A stretch of DNA of 64,000 bases from Hanleya hanleyi. Lineage: Eukaryota; Mollusca; Polyplacophora; Lepidopleurida; Hanleyidae. The notes beneath the pieces were generated by a model that was not told the origin of the DNA, made no database searches, and saw nothing but the letters and a program-made list of their open reading frames with translations. The stretch spans positions 17,030 through 81,029 of the forward strand of contig JAVTVY010020522.1 in NCBI GenBank assembly GCA_036873755.1. Direction: 5' to 3'. This document shows, piece by piece, positions 1 through 12,692 of this stretch. The translations under genes and the position numbers were made by a program. The number at the start of each line of letters is the position of its first letter. The stretch's first letter is position 1.

Positions 1-475
1 TCCAACAGAACCTGTAGATAGACTGAGATGATGAACTCTGGTTCGTACCCCATGTACGGATCACGAGACAATGCATACACTAAGAGAGGTCTGGGAATAC
101 AATATGTCTAGACTTCAGCCTTATCAGCGGCACAAAGACTTGGACAAAAATTTCCTACATGAAGTATCTCCCGAACTCCCGCGGTAGCAAGTCATACAGG
201 TATTGACAGTAGGCTACCAGACTGCAGAAGTGTAGAAACTGTCATCCATGATCACTGTAGGTTATACCTCAAAGACCTGAAATCCTAACATGGATTTCCA
301 AAGCTCCAGCCACCAAAAGGCGAAGCAATAATAAACAGGACATCGAGAGATATTTGATGTCACAAGCTGAAAGACAGTCTCCTAATAATGATGCAGTGCT
401 CAAACCAGCTTAGGAAATGCAACGTCGGTGTGGGTCTCTCTATATTCATCGTAAATCAATGGAGTGTACAATCAA

Positions 476-541
476 CTCCATCCAACCATCATATCCATCC
501 ACCCATCTCTCCATCCAACCATCATATCCATCCACCCATCT
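476..541. repeat. Two perfect 33-bp tandem units
   Basis: The unit ctccatccaaccatcatatc plus 13 further bases occurs twice without change. It is a CCAT-rich minisatellite. Confidence 0.9.
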
Positions 542-1723
542 CCTCGGAAGGGCAGAAAGATTGAAATGGATGGATGGGTTGATATCAAACACCTGATTAA
601 CCTTAGAGATCTCATATCAACATACAATCGCTGAACAAGACAACCATTCCTAAACCAATACATTTAAATAAAATCGGGAAACAGGTGAAGAGAGGAACTG
701 GTTATATAGCGTCCTTGATGAAAACACCCGAAACTGAAGGATTTCCTTGTTCTAGTATGCACATTATATGAAGATGCCCTAAAGGAAACCCAAAGCATTT
801 TTGGCAGAAAATCTTGCTTAAGCAGGAAACAGGAACTGAGTCAGATAACATGTTCTGATGTAACTGACTGGGTGACGGTCGCCGAATTAGTTTTCATCAG
901 AGTGGCAGTGGTCGAAGTATGTGTTCTTTAGCAAGATTGTGGATAGCTGTAATGCGTATTCAATGGAGTCGCTGCCAATGGCTGCTGAGATCATAATAGG
1001 AGAAATATAAACCGGAATCAGATGGTCCCAAAGAAGCAATCTATTCTTAGAATCTCCCATAATCAAAACATCCGACCAGGATGTCTTTACGTAACTGCCA
1101 CCCGGTCATAACTACCTGATAGAGGGTCAGAAAAACTGGTAACATGACGAGCTTGCACCAATAATCCCTTACTCCAGCATAGGATGGGAAAAGTCTGTGC
1201 TTGATCTGGAACAAATCACTGTTCCCCCTACTTGTTTATAAAACACCTATGATAATGTCTGACACTAAAACAGGGATGGTTCTTGAGATCGGGACTTCTG
1301 TTGTCATGAATCGGCTGTCGATCTTGGATCAACTATGTTCTCCCACTTCCTCCTTTTTCGGTAATGGACAGGTAAGGGAGGATATGACACGCTGTGTATA
1401 GATGAGTAGTCATGTTATTCTTTATCGTAGAATAAACAGCCCGATAATACGTCGTATAATGTCTATATAATCGGAAGCTGATGCCACGTAAGTTGGAGCA
1501 TGTGCCATTGATATAAAAGCGGAAGCTCCAATATATAACGTACATGTAGGTACAATGATGTACATAGTTATAGTTGCATAAAGTTAGCCGACGATGAACG
1601 GAAACTGCAATAAAATCAGGAATGCGTGGTCGAAGTACCGGTTTGCTGAGTCAATGAGTAGACTGAACTCGCATTGTTGTAGAAATATTTTCTGCATGAC
1701 AACGCCCTTCAAGGTGGACCTCT

Positions 1724-1859
1724 TAGACTTTTCTCTGGATTGCTAGAAAGGTCTAACCAGTCAGAATTGGGACCAAGGCAATTAAAGAAAACCTTGAAAT
1801 TTGGATCAGTGTAATTTCAGAAGTACAGGCGTATATTGAAGCCCCTTGGGCTCTTGTTT
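1724..1859 (+). repeat. Dispersed repeat A, copy 1
   Basis: About 135 bp, running from ttctctggattgctag to cgtatattgaagcccc and ttgggctcttg. It recurs at 40073-40193 in the same orientation with roughly 80% identity by eye. It shows no coding potential. Confidence 0.8.
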
Positions 1860-2220
1860 CAGATTAACGTATCCAGCAGTCAGAGTGCCCCTCAGCAAAA
1901 ATATAGGGGTTTTTTCATGAACATATAGAGAAATATAGGAAAATTTTCCCAGAAATATAGGAGTATATAGGAGAATTGTTACACAATATAGGGGGCTACT
2001 ATCCCAGCACTTTAAGGCGAGGGTCCAGGGGCTGCCTAGGCACCGGAAGCTCTGAGGTTCTAGTCGGCTGCAGACGTGTTCTGGTCAATTTTCGATGAAT
2101 AAAGCCACAAACAGACAAAGCAAGAGCAACAGCAAAGTGGAAACTGATTATTTTCAGTTAGCTTTTGCAGAGATATAGAAGATTTTGAACAAATATAGGA
2201 AAACATAGGAATATCCAGCT

Positions 2221-2345
2221 CACACAATTCAGAAAAGTCACCTCGGCAAAAATTATGTCGTATTAAAATAATTCCTATTTAACACCATGTTAAATATTGC
2301 TGAGGTGAACTTATTACCTCAGCAATTGCTGAGGTGAATTGTGTG
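2221..2345. mobile_element. Palindromic MITE family 1, copy 1
   Basis: The ends are inverted repeats: cacacaattcagaaaagtca at the left and tgaggtgaattgtgtg at the right. The inner arms carry cacctcggcaa and ttgctgaggtg. Copies occur at 7058-7211, 10445-10600 and 49432-49574. There is no ORF; it is non-autonomous. Confidence 0.8.
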
Positions 2346-2723
2346 GGATGAATATCTGAAAATTATACGAAAATGTAGGAAATATATCAACACTCTTGAG
2401 GCCTGTGCCTGATTGTACCCATAGATCCAGCCTTTCTAATCATTTCCATCAGGCATAAATTTACAATGCAATCGAAAGACCCCTCCCCCTAGCACAAAAT
2501 TCAACAAATACTTTTTGTGGTGGTGTCGTGCGGTATATGACGAGCGTTCACAGCCGAAGCTATACTCACGTCTTACTCCCCATGTAGGAAGACGTTTCCT
2601 TTTATTTAATTCCATTCAACCAAAGGAAACTATATATCATTCATAGAATTTATTGGACATTTTTGGAAATTGAATGGGAACAGAGGAGAAACTTTCACAT
2701 AATATCTCCAGCACTGACATTAC

Positions 2724-2929
2724 CTTAATCTCATCTGTTACTTTGAATGGTTCATGTTTGAAGTTTTCCGTCTCCACCATGAGCACCTCTCTCTCTATGA
2801 AGGGTTGAGATACACCATCAGACTCGGGTGTGGTTAGTATATGTTGTTCAATAGATTCCGTCTCTTGTGCAGGGCGATTCTTCCTTCTCCCACGTCTCTT
2901 CTTAGAACCTTTATTTTTGTTTGGCTCAG
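2724..2929 (-). CDS. LONP1: LONP1 exon 5, basic linker and next conserved block
   Basis: The exon is 206 nt, with acceptor ctttcag (2930-2936) and donor GT at 2723-2722. It begins with a lysine/arginine-rich run ([14 protein letters not shown]), as in the linker of animal Lon. It then has [12 protein letters not shown] and FKVTDEIK, which match the human VLMVEVENV and FQVTEEVK positions. It ends in phase 0. The following exon is not in the window. Confidence 0.88.
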
Positions 2930-5900
2930 CTGAAAGTAATCAGATCTATATTATTATATCAAGGCAATCATTATTATTTTTGTGTTTCCAGTAATTACCA
3001 GACCTGGAAAATTGATGGTAGGTAGGTAGGTAGGTAGGTAAGGTTTGTTTGTTTGCTTTTTTTTTTTCTCCCCTGCATTTGGAGAAGAGGGCTTACACAT
3101 CACAAATAATAGTAGTATGAACCATAAAACTGTTGGATGGTACCATACCTTCCAATACAATGTGCAGCAGATGACCTGAAGTAGCACCACATAAATGAGA
3201 AAATAATCTCCACTTACAGCACATTGCTGGCTAAAACTGCGATATTATTCCTACGAAGTAGGCTACCATTTGAAAGTTGTCCGGTAATGAGTGAGTCAGT
3301 CCATCCGAATCATTTCGTCAGCAAAATAAGGAGAACCGTTGACCGTAGAATCTTGATTTTTGGCATGAAGGTGCATTAAGGGACTGTTACCAGCAAGTTC
3401 TGAGCTGACATACTTTTGATGAAAATAATCAAAAATCACTGGTGATTCTGACTTGGGATGTGCCCATCTTAATACAGGCAGGATTTCAACTTGGGGTCCA
3501 AGAGTTCAGTGCACGTCCGAGTCCTAATGCCTACCCTCCTACTCTACTTCGTAGGTCCTGTGACGTTAGTCACACTATTCACATGTATGCATGATCCCCA
3601 TCACTGTCATTTTGGCAACAATGGGAACAAAAGAAGTTAACAGACAAAGAGAACACAGCATCATAATGTATCAACAGGTGCATACAAATATAAGATAATG
3701 CTCACATGCTTCAGTCACAGCTGGCGAAATCTCTTCTTCTAGCTCACGGATGATTTTGATTCTGAAAACAGTCATAAAATCTGTATTCATTCTACAAAAT
3801 AAATTAAGTTCCCATATTTAACGTTAACTGCAGAGAATTTGATTTCACAATTCTACACGTGGACATTAGGTCCCAGCAGTAATCAGCGAGAATTCTCTAT
3901 CATACCAGCGGGAGAACGAAGGTTCATAGTTAATGCATGGGAAAAGATATGCTGACCATTTGTCATTTCATCATAAACTGGCAATGGGCATATTCTATTA
4001 TAAAGCATACCACCTATCTACTATTTTCATCGGTCATCAATTTTTATATTAAATATTTGTTTCTAGAAGCTAATAATTCCAAAATGTATACAATTATCAC
4101 AACAAAACCCACAATGGATTTAAAGCATAATGAAATGTCAAAGCAAAATTTTTGAGAACAACTTCTGTCAACGTTAGCAACAGTTTTGGTATTCTAAATC
4201 CATTAAAGATTTCAGTTTTATTTGAGTGAGTGAATAGAATTTAACGTCGCTTTCAACAATATTTCAGCTATATCATGACGAACCAACTAAGCACCACCCA
4301 GCCCAGTTGTGTTCCTGCTACTGAAGAAATCTTTGAAGCAGCATGGAACCATCCACCCTCCATCCATCCTATAAAACACTGAGGACAGCGAACAAGACAC
4401 AAGACAGGACGCTTACATGGTGCAATAAAGACAAGTGATATTACAGTGCTAGACATCACATTATCAAGTTCCTGTTGCTTCTCAGCAAAATGCATTGAAG
4501 CAACAGGAACCTGAACCCACCCAACCACCCGCCAGCTTTATTTGAATCCTTCGGGATATTCACATTACTCATTCCCTTGGACATTTTGAAAACTCATACA
4601 AGATTAGGTTATTTTGTATACCAGCTTGTCTGCAATGGATAGTCTTATCCCTGCCAGACCCTGTATATGTTTCTTGGGCTAAAAAACAGTGGTTGAATTT
4701 TTCTAACATCACCTACCTTGACCAATCTAATTAAAATTAAATTCTATCTGCTCCCCATTTGGATACTGTCACTTATAGGATCTAACAGGCTTGCAGTAAC
4801 TCGCGCGTTAACCAATCCTGAGAACGCTTCATAGTGCTTTGAAGAGAACATTGTTGACAAAGAATCTTTGGTTGGCTCAGCAGAATTAGCCGGCTCGCTT
4901 TTCATGTTGCCGCAGTCCCAACATTGTGGCACCATAATACGGGGTAAATATATGGACTGATCTTGGTGTAAACATTGGGGTAAATGGACACTGTGAACCT
5001 ATCTCCCCTCCCTGAATGCAAATGGATGAGTCCAGATGCGACCATGATGTCATAATGCTATCAAATATCCATGGTATGGGCGCTCAGAACACCAAATTCA
5101 ATTGAAATACGCAAGATCCTATATAGCGACATGTATGATTGGGGAGCATTGATAGGATATTAATTTATTAAGATTGTACCTTGACAAGATCTGACATTAA
5201 ATACAATTTTATTTCACTTTCATATCTTATTATTCCCATTTGCCCTAATTTTTTACTAGCTTGATGAGTCATTAGTGGTCAGATAATGATGAGTATGTAA
5301 GGGTACAGCTGATTCATTTTGTTTCTCTAAGGTCATCATTTGAAATGTTGCTAAATGTCATTTTTGTTATTACAGATGAAAAATTGACAAATTTTGGTAC
5401 GCTTATTATAGAATACACCAATGACAAGAACATGGAGTTCTCTGCCCTTGTGTCAATACATGAAGGTGCATTCTGTGAAATTAAACAAAATACATGCATA
5501 ATCAGAAGGGCTGGTAGCTCACACCACAGCACCAGAGATGGACCAAAGGGCGGAAAATATGATAGATGAGCTTATAATGGCTATAAAGAACTCTCAAATT
5601 TTGCAGTACACACTTTGCTACATTGAATTGGATGAACAAACAATCCTGCAGGCATCATGCAATACTGGCAAATCAGAAGCCAGCTTGAGGTTTCTACATC
5701 AAGATACGCTCATCGAAAATCTCCAGATGTCAGTTTAATTACTGGAGTGAGAAAATAGGTCGATCTGACAACATTTTGGTTGAACTTAGAAGCTTTTTTT
5801 TCCTAATTGTGCCCTATTGCCCAAGGGAAGGTTCTAGGGCAGGGGTCAAAATGTTTTTTAAAAATTATTTGTCACTGTGACAGGTAACTTTTTTTTGTAC

Positions 5901-8900
5901 TTCTTACCCAGACTCTGAACTACTATTAGGGAGTTCAGTGTAAAATGTCAACAGAATATTCAATTATGAGATTAAATTTGCTGGAAAGATATTTTCTCAA
6001 AGATTATAACAGCAGGGAGTTTTTAGTCACTTTTTAATCAGGCTAGTCCTGATAAAAAAAAATATAGCAAATTGAGTTTTTGGAAAATGTTGAAATTGGG
6101 TTTTGTCCAAAAAAAAAATGAGTTTAATATCAATGGAAAAATGTGCATTGAAATCTGAGTTATAATGTTGAGTTCTCAAAGAGATAAGTCGAGTTCCCCC
6201 CCAAAAATGTTGAATTGTCGTGACAAATTATTGTACAAAATCATTGACGTTATTGTTGTCTTCAATCGATCATCTCGCGACATTAGAGCTTGCCAGCTTG
6301 TCTGGAGCAAGTAAAAATTGACATGGGCAATGCAACGTTCAGGTTAGCTGCCCGTGCTGGGAAGTACAATTTTTCTTTGGATTGAAACACTCACTGGCAA
6401 GCTTGTGTTCTCTGAAATAAATGTAAGAATCATTTACATTGCTCTGGTTTCGTTTTCAACATGATGTTGCCAGACATGAACAGCTGACATGGCTGATAGA
6501 AATATATGCTGATTTCGTCAAATCGTGCCAGTCATTATAGTGAAGTTTGTTTTATTTATCCATTAGTTTTGTCTTTCATTCGGATTGTGTGCAAATCAGA
6601 TCTTGCAGAGGATTAATCCTGGAATTCGATCAATGTACCATACCCGAGCTCTCATGTTGTATGGCGGGCGAGATGAGGTGAAAAGAATGACGAAGTGAAC
6701 ACAATGTCCAATGTGAATAAAACTCAGCTGTTACAAGAAACACAATTCAGTAATGTTAGGCCTGTATTAGAATTGCAATTCATTATTTCTAGGATAGAAT
6801 AGTTACCTGTTGCAGCGATAGGTGGCATTTTAATTTAGTTGTCACTTGAAAAATGACTTGCTGTCGACAGGTGGACAGACATTATTTTTTACCGTTGCAG
6901 GGGGTTGAAAGTGAAAAACTAGGTAAATGTAAACCACCAGGTTTGCATCTAGACTCATGAAGGAAAAACAGTTGTGGAATATGTATATTTTGGATGGTCA
7001 AGCACTGTGTGGTAGACCACAAGAAATACAAGTAGGATATAAGCCTTAAGTGCAGCACACACAATTCGGAAAACTCACCTCGGCAAAAATAATGTCATAT
7101 TAATATATATAATTCCTATTTATCGCCATGTTAAACATTGCTGAGGTGAACTGCTTATGCCGCCCACGGCATTTACCTCGGCAATTGCTGAAAGCTGAGG
7201 TGAATTGTGTGGGCTGAAGTGTCGGGCGTGATACACAGTAACACAAAGGTTTTAATGTACATCTCAAAACAGGAAATCATGTAGAAGCTGATACCTTCTG
7301 TGTGCCACGAGGATCATGCGTAATTTGTCGCCCAGATCATGGAGCTCGGTGATTTTCACAAACGTGCCCACGTCATAGATATCATCCAGTGTTTTCACCA
7401 CATCTGCTTCATTTCTGTTAACAAATAGTTCAGTTTTTTCCAATATGGTACAGTTGCATAATGCATACATACCTAACAAAGTAGATTTAATCAAAATCTT
7501 AACAGTATAATGCATAAAATAACTGGTTATTTGTTATTAAAATGGGTATACTTTATTCTAGGTTTAAACAGGTTCAGCTGTGACCTTATGAAATTCACAA
7601 GTCTTAGCTCAGTGCTGCACAAGTTTTTCAGTGTTAATCATAGCAAATCTGAGCAACTAAACAATTGACAGTGCAGGATACATGTATTTGTTGCTGCATT
7701 AGATACTTACCAGAAGTCCATAAAACTAGAAGTGTCTAACGATCACTTAGACTAGGTAGACAGCAATAGCTACCGTCAGCCTTCATATAACACTTTATGT
7801 GACATAAGATATAACAATCTCCAAAATTTCCACACTGCGCCAATTGGCTTGCAGTCGTAAGTCCGCAACTGTCGGCAGTTGCATTACAAACATTTTGAAC
7901 TGATGAATCATGGGAATTATCTGAGGACCACTGCAGTCGCAGTGTGGCAGTAAACAAAGACACAGTGACTCAGAATTGTAAATATTGCCAATTTGCCGTC
8001 TGTGCCGACAGAGGGGTCAACACTTATTTTGGAGGATCCAAACTTCTGCCAAATGTAGGCCAACTTGTGTTTTTGACTTGTTTTCTTCCACACAATAGTT
8101 CAATAACATACATGGACAATAGGAGGTTTGCATCAGAAGTGTAAGAATCTGACACTTTAGCCGAGCACTTATTTGCATATGACAGACTTCCTGGATAGAT
8201 CTAGAGGGGGGGATTACACAGAAACATGTGCTCTGGACATACTCTTATATCAGGAGAGGTCTTCAAACGGAATTACGTTCTCCTGTTTGGGCCCCACGAA
8301 TACTCCACCTGATGGGAGAGGCTCATTCAAAACTGTTGTAAACATCAGGTGGTAATCGAGAAAAATTCACAAGATAAGTCGTTTTGGACTCTTGCAAGAA
8401 CAGATGAGCTAACTGTTTTCGCAAAGCGTAGACTGCAGGAAATCTCACTTGGAATATATTTTAAACATCTAATAGTACAATAAAAATGTTTGTCAACGAT
8501 TCCCTCCAAATAATTACTACAGCTGCGGAAGACCTTTAGCCGCACCAAGGAGTTGGGTACATAAGCCATCTGTAAAAGTTGACCATCTAGGTGGTATCAT
8601 AAATAAATAAGGGGAAAGTAAAAAGATGTGTTCTGGCGTGGAGTAGTTAAATAAAAATAAACAAACAAACCTCCTTCTTGATTTCTACATCATTATATTC
8701 TGACTGCAGTTTCGAACTCAATGTTCTTTTCAAGGAATCCAGTATCCTTGAAAAGAACATTAAGTTCGAAAATGCAGTCGGAATATAATGATGTAGAAAT
8801 CAAGAAGGAGGTTTGTTTGTTTATTTTTAATAAGGGGATATTATTATTAATTATTATATTGTTCATAACTAACAATCAGCAAATAATTTGTTTACTTGGA

Positions 8901-11707
8901 AGTACAAATAAATCAACCGAACATCAATTTTGATATTTTCAATGATATGCAGTTCAGGCTCGAGCAGTGTTTTCACCTTACTTTCGTTTTGGCAAAAAAA
9001 CTCCCATGATTCATTGCGCCAGCTTCGGCGATTCAAATGGGGATGCTGGAGTTGCATGAATCACAGGTGTTTGGACCGTTTGATGACATTACAAAATTGT
9101 CTCCCCTGACAGTTCGCCAATTCCCACTAGGGGACAATGTTTTCAACTGGAAGCGCTTACATGGATTACATGCCTTCGACGACACTCAATACATTGTTAG
9201 ACACTTCTAGTTTTATGGACTTCTGATACTACAAATGTAAATGACAAAACACAACAATGTTGTGAGAAACCAAATAACTTCTACCAGTTTAGAACCATGA
9301 GAACTGTAGACATACGTGTCATCTTTCTTTAGGAAGACCCCAACATAAGGCTGATTGAGTTTCACCTTTCTTCTGATCAAATCCATTAATGTCTTGTTCG
9401 TTATCTGGAAGTAAAAGCAGGAACTATTACAAAGAAAAATCAAAGCATGTCAATCAAAGAATTACAATAACAGTGAAAGAGATCAATACAATGGGAGACA
9501 ATTCTGTTGATATCAGATGCATACGATTCTAACTGCAAGTTACCATGGTTACAGGTTCTCCTCAAACCAGAATGATAATCTTCAGCATTTCATAATTCAG
9601 AATCATTACTTTAGTAGCCTCAGAAGCAAATGAATTAGAAGTGGGTTTTATCTAGAAATTTTGAGTTGGGGCCTCTACTTATTTAATGTGAAAAAAATAA
9701 AATAATAATAATAACTATGCATGGGGTCTGCCAGATCCTTAGATGATTAGATATGATATAACAACCATTTCCCAGCACCTGAGAGCTCCAAGATCAATGA
9801 ACATTGAAGTCCATCTTTTATAACGAAATAAAATACCATTCATCCAAAAGCAAGAATGCATTGGCCACTGCGTACACATAATTATGATGTACATATACAG
9901 TAATATTGAGTGTGTCCTGTTCGCGCAGATTCAGAACAAAAATTGACTAGGCCACTGTTAACTGTTGGTTTCTCGTAAACTTGTTTGGAAAAATACACAT
10001 GCGGAGTGTGACAATTATTAATTATTAACTTGCAAACCAATTGTATACAAATATGAAGAAAATGAGCAAGTTTTACTCTGAAAATGTAAATCCATTATCA
10101 ATTTTAATTATTTGCCCTCAAAATATAGATGAGAATTGGTTACGGAAAACGAACCATTAATTATCAGCGGCCTTACAGATTACCTGATCTTGGCCTTCAA
10201 ATACTCAGTATATGAAATGAACAGAATTAGTCTCACTTGCAGACTCTGCATCTCGCCGTTCAAGTGTAGAGACTCGACAAAGTGCATAAGTCTAGTGGTG
10301 TAGGCGGTTTGATGAGTGTCAGTGGCGTCTAGCTTAGTAGTCTGTTACAGGCTTCTAGTTCATTTGCTTCTGGCAGCATATGATATCTGATATCATGAGG
10401 AAGCTTTGGATAAATATTCACAATCCAATGTAAATATTTATTTTCAGCCCTCGCAATTCAGAAATCTGCCTCGGCAGACAATGTTGTAAAACTATATTAT
10501 CCCCCATTCAGCGCCATGTTAAAAATGGCCGAGGCAAACTCCAATTGCTTCAGCTTTTTGCGTCGGCAATGCTGAATGCCTATGCCAATTGCGAGGGCTG
10601 TATTTTCGTGCTTATTATGACAAGAACTATTGTACTCAACACATCCATGGACAGTTTCAAAGGATGCCTGCACAAAGATGGGACAGCAAAAGTTGTCACC
10701 CTTGGTTCATGACATCAGCAGGACACATCTGGCAATGCATGTATGGTAGAGCTTACATTTTGGGCTGTGGATCCATTTATACAACAAACCAATCAAGAAC
10801 AATGGGGTGAGAAACATCCAAACAATTATTCTAAAACGTCCGAAGAGCCAAGGTCTCAAAGAAATTTATTTTTGCATTTTTTTGCTGCCACCTATATGTG
10901 TATTATTTCTGAACTATTTCTCAAAGTGCACATTGCACCATGGAAAGAAAACATGGCCGATTTCTAACTGTCTAACGATGTATTGGGAGATATTTATGAA
11001 CTTGCCTCCATCATTTTGAAAAATGGCGGGAAAATTGGGTTCCTTGAAATTGCTAGGACAGGCACATTGGGGAATATCTCTGGTACAACCGTGGGAGTAA
11101 GGTAATTTCCCGGTGGAAATATAGTAACCCCCTCAGAAACGTCTCCACTCGCCCCAGCGGGGACCTCTGGATCATCAGATGCCCCTTCCTCTCCATCACT
11201 GCCGCTGTTTGCTGCGCCCTTCTGCCCACTACGATATTGTGAGGAATACCTCACTGGCGTAAAATTTAAGCCAGTTCCCAAACCATTTTGTGTAAAATAT
11301 GCAAGATTTTTATAATTACAATTAAATGCTTTGTTTTGAGGAAACAGAAAGTTCGAGGTTTTGAGGCTTTTCAGATTTGTAAGGGAACACTGTTGGTTCG
11401 TTAAAGTACCAGTCACTTTTGTATCTCCATAAGGAAGAGAGTAAACATATTCTCTGCTACATGTAGTTCGAACGTGATCATTTTGATAGTGTTGTTGTTG
11501 TTGTAATCGGACATCAATCTGACGTAACACGTTATGCCGAACAGAATTTGTGTCTTTAGTCGAGCTATTGACAACAGAATAGGTACATGTGGATCTGATT
11601 TTGTGTCCACTGAGTTCCTGTCCTTCGAAAGTTCTCCCACATTTTGACAAAACCCATGGACGGATAAAATGTCTGCAACATGTGCCCCGAATGACGAAGG
11701 CGGCCAT
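2724..11707 (-). CDS. LONP1: LONP1, mitochondrial Lon protease, first five coding exons (3' part off the left edge)
   Basis: Five exons join in frame: 11006-11707, 9316-9404, 7295-7414, 3706-3761 and 2724-2929 (1173 nt, 391 codons). Lon protease is an ATP-dependent serine protease of the mitochondrial matrix that degrades damaged proteins and binds mtDNA. The visible part holds a basic, serine-rich presequence-like N-terminus and a glycine/acidic spacer. It then enters the LON substrate-binding domain with the family signatures [29 protein letters not shown] and [15 protein letters not shown] lysine/arginine linker ends in VLMVETENF and FKVTDEIK, which matches the order in the human protein. 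The AAA+ and Ser-Lys protease domains must lie in exons beyond position 1. I found no further exon in 1-2700. All junction phases agree, so the gene looks functional. Confidence 0.93.
3022..3041. repeat. (GGTA)n microsatellite
   Basis: About five tandem GGTA units, followed by a poly-T run and a TTTG-type run. Confidence 0.85.
3706..3761 (-). CDS. LONP1: LONP1 exon 4, short linker exon
   Basis: A 56-nt exon encodes [18 protein letters not shown]. It is flanked by ttttcag and GTGAGC. It takes one base to finish Arg and gives one base to a Ser codon completed by exon 5, so the phases agree on both sides. Sequence in this linker is poorly conserved, so the support is splice logic plus position. 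Confidence 0.82.
4209..4285 (+). repeat. Gastropod-type SINE-like fragment
   Basis: The sequence tgagtgagtgaata, then aacgtcgctttcaacaatat and ttcagctatatcatgacg, resembles a very abundant gastropod dispersed repeat (gagtgagtg, then cgctttcagcaatattcc). This recognition is from memory and supports a molluscan source. Confidence 0.55.
4371..4512 (-). repeat. Dispersed repeat B, copy 1
   Basis: Its reverse complement runs from caggttcctgttgcttcaat through gtctagcactgtaatatcac and ttgtctttattgcaccatg to gttttatag. It matches 28779-28920 closely (about 85-90% by eye). It has no coding potential. Confidence 0.8.
4530..7050. other. LONP1 intron, no feature recognised
   Basis: AT-rich intronic sequence between exons 3 and 4. 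Two short overlapping frames at 5345-5738 have no recognisable protein character and lack plausible splice contexts. I see no gene, tRNA or element boundary here. Confidence 0.5.
7058..7211. mobile_element. Palindromic MITE family 1, copy 2
   Basis: It starts cacacaattcggaaaactca and ends aggtgaattgtgtg. The inner palindrome (cctcggcaa, then ttgctga and agctgaggtg) is as in copy 1, with an extra gcccacggcattt block. Confidence 0.8.
7295..7414 (-). CDS. LONP1: LONP1 exon 3, LON domain
   Basis: The exon is 120 nt. The acceptor is taacag (7415-7420) and the donor GT is at 7294-7293. It encodes [18 protein letters not shown], then [14 protein letters not shown], matching the family's NESDVV and LGDKLRM signatures. 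It completes the Thr codon of exon 2 and leaves two bases of an Arg codon. Confidence 0.93.
7711..9225. mobile_element. Non-autonomous DNA transposon with about 30-bp perfect inverted termini
   Basis: The left end (cagaagtccataaaactaga, then agtgtctaac) is repeated in inverse at 9196-9225, with no mismatch over about 30 bp. The 1.5-kb interior has no transposase frame. A large hairpin (8652-8829) sits inside it. The flanks read atacttac and atactac, a possible but imperfect target duplication. It lies in LONP1 intron 2. Confidence 0.75.
8652..8829. repeat. Near-perfect 85-bp inverted repeat (hairpin)
   Basis: The arms 8652-8736 and 8745-8829 are complementary with about three mismatches around an 8-nt loop. 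The arm includes acaaacaaacctccttcttg and its inverse. The transcript of LONP1 would contain it as a long hairpin. Confidence 0.9.
9316..9404 (-). CDS. LONP1: LONP1 exon 2, LON domain
   Basis: The exon is 89 nt, bounded by an acceptor (ttccag) at 9405-9410 and a GT donor at 9315-9314. It encodes [17 protein letters not shown] and [11 protein letters not shown], a highly conserved block of the Lon N-terminal domain. It enters in phase 0 and leaves with two bases of a Thr codon. Confidence 0.92.
9450..10440. other. LONP1 intron 1, no feature recognised
   Basis: AT-rich sequence without a supported exon or a recognised repeat. Confidence 0.5.
10445..10600. mobile_element. Palindromic MITE family 1, copy 3 (diverged)
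   Basis: The ends cagccctcgcaattc and caattgcgagggctg are near inverse copies. The interior retains gcctcggcaga, gcgccatgttaaaaatggc and cgaggcaaac, corresponding to the family core. Confidence 0.7.
11006..11707 (-). CDS. LONP1: LONP1 exon 1: start codon, presequence, start of LON domain
   Basis: The ATG at 11707 opens a 234-codon reading frame. It begins [14 protein letters not shown] and is rich in Arg, Ser and Thr with few acidic residues, as expected for a mitochondrial targeting sequence. The middle is poorly conserved. The last 30 residues ([20 protein letters not shown]) match the start of the LON substrate-binding domain. The exon ends in phase 0 after ATGATGGAG at 11006. The next bases are GCAAGT, so the donor is GC rather than GT. 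No GT site nearby keeps the frame with exon 2. Confidence 0.9.
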
Positions 11708-12690
11708 TTTTTTTTGCTAGAACTTTTGAATGAAGGGACATAACTGTAACGCAATGTGCTGGCAAATTACCCCCCTTCGACAAAAGCATTTTTGCACTGA
11801 AATGAATGAACACCTTTTTCTGGTGATTTCAGACAACTCAATCTAAATGTATATATGTGTGTGGGCCATAGCGGCAAGTATGAACCAATATGTGTACATT
11901 AATTCAGTCAAATGGACAAAATCATGTCGCACAGCTTTCGGAGGGTATAGAATTCCGTTTTTCTGATAAATTAATCACGGTTGCAGTCTCACATTTAATA
12001 TTTTAACAAATCAATTATTTCACTTTTTATATTTTTGTGAATATATTGTTTCAGTTAATTTTATGTGTTTTGATCTTGTGTATACGAACCCGTCTATACA
12101 CCCTCAAAAAATGATGGCCCAAATGAAAGAAACACGAATTTAACCGGCTTATCCATTATCTGATTTAATCTATATTTATATCAAGAATTCATAACCGTGT
12201 ATTTTTTAGGGAATTTAAATTAATTTTTTTGGCAAAAGTTTGGCAATCCAAAGGCAAATTTGTTGCTCATGATGTGGATTAGAACCTAAAGATCACTTTT
12301 GGATAACATAAATGCAAATCTTTTCTTTGGAAACTTGTTAACTTAACATATTGCAACGTGCTCCATGCAAAGTGTTTCAATCCCTATATACATGACCACC
12401 GACAGTTAATTTGAATTATAACAATCAACCAGACTAGTTACATGTTTTTGATATCAATTAAATTTAACCTCAATCCGCTAGTATTATTGAGCGTTTAAAG
12501 ATAATACAAAGACATTCCGATGACTGACGAGAAAGATCTCAAATCATCTGACCTTGAAAAAAACATTTCATTTAAAACTAAGACTCTAATACAGAGAGAG
12601 CCTCCATATTGCTTAGAAGTTTTGTCACAGTAGATACAATAAGCAAAAAGCAACTGATAATTCTTGTCCTTTTCTAAGTGAGAAAACACG
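11708..12690. other. LONP1 5' flank, no gene recognised
   Basis: This begins with the LONP1 upstream region (ttacccccc at 11767-11775) and continues as AT-rich sequence. I see no TATA box placed for LONP1 and no other gene. Confidence 0.45.
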
Positions 12691-12692
12691 CA

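Larger units (their letters stand above)
1..2700. other. LONP1 intron or flank, no gene seen
   Basis: I found no convincing exon on either strand. Frames in 60-1400 are full of stops. The stretch holds a 33-bp tandem pair, one copy of a dispersed mollusc-type repeat (1724-1859), and one palindromic MITE (2221-2345). It presumably belongs to the LONP1 intron after exon 5. Confidence 0.5.

Noticed and set aside
5345..5738. Two overlapping frames resembling a small gene
   Set aside because: No shared frame, no recognisable domain, inside the LONP1 intron and with no splice logic.
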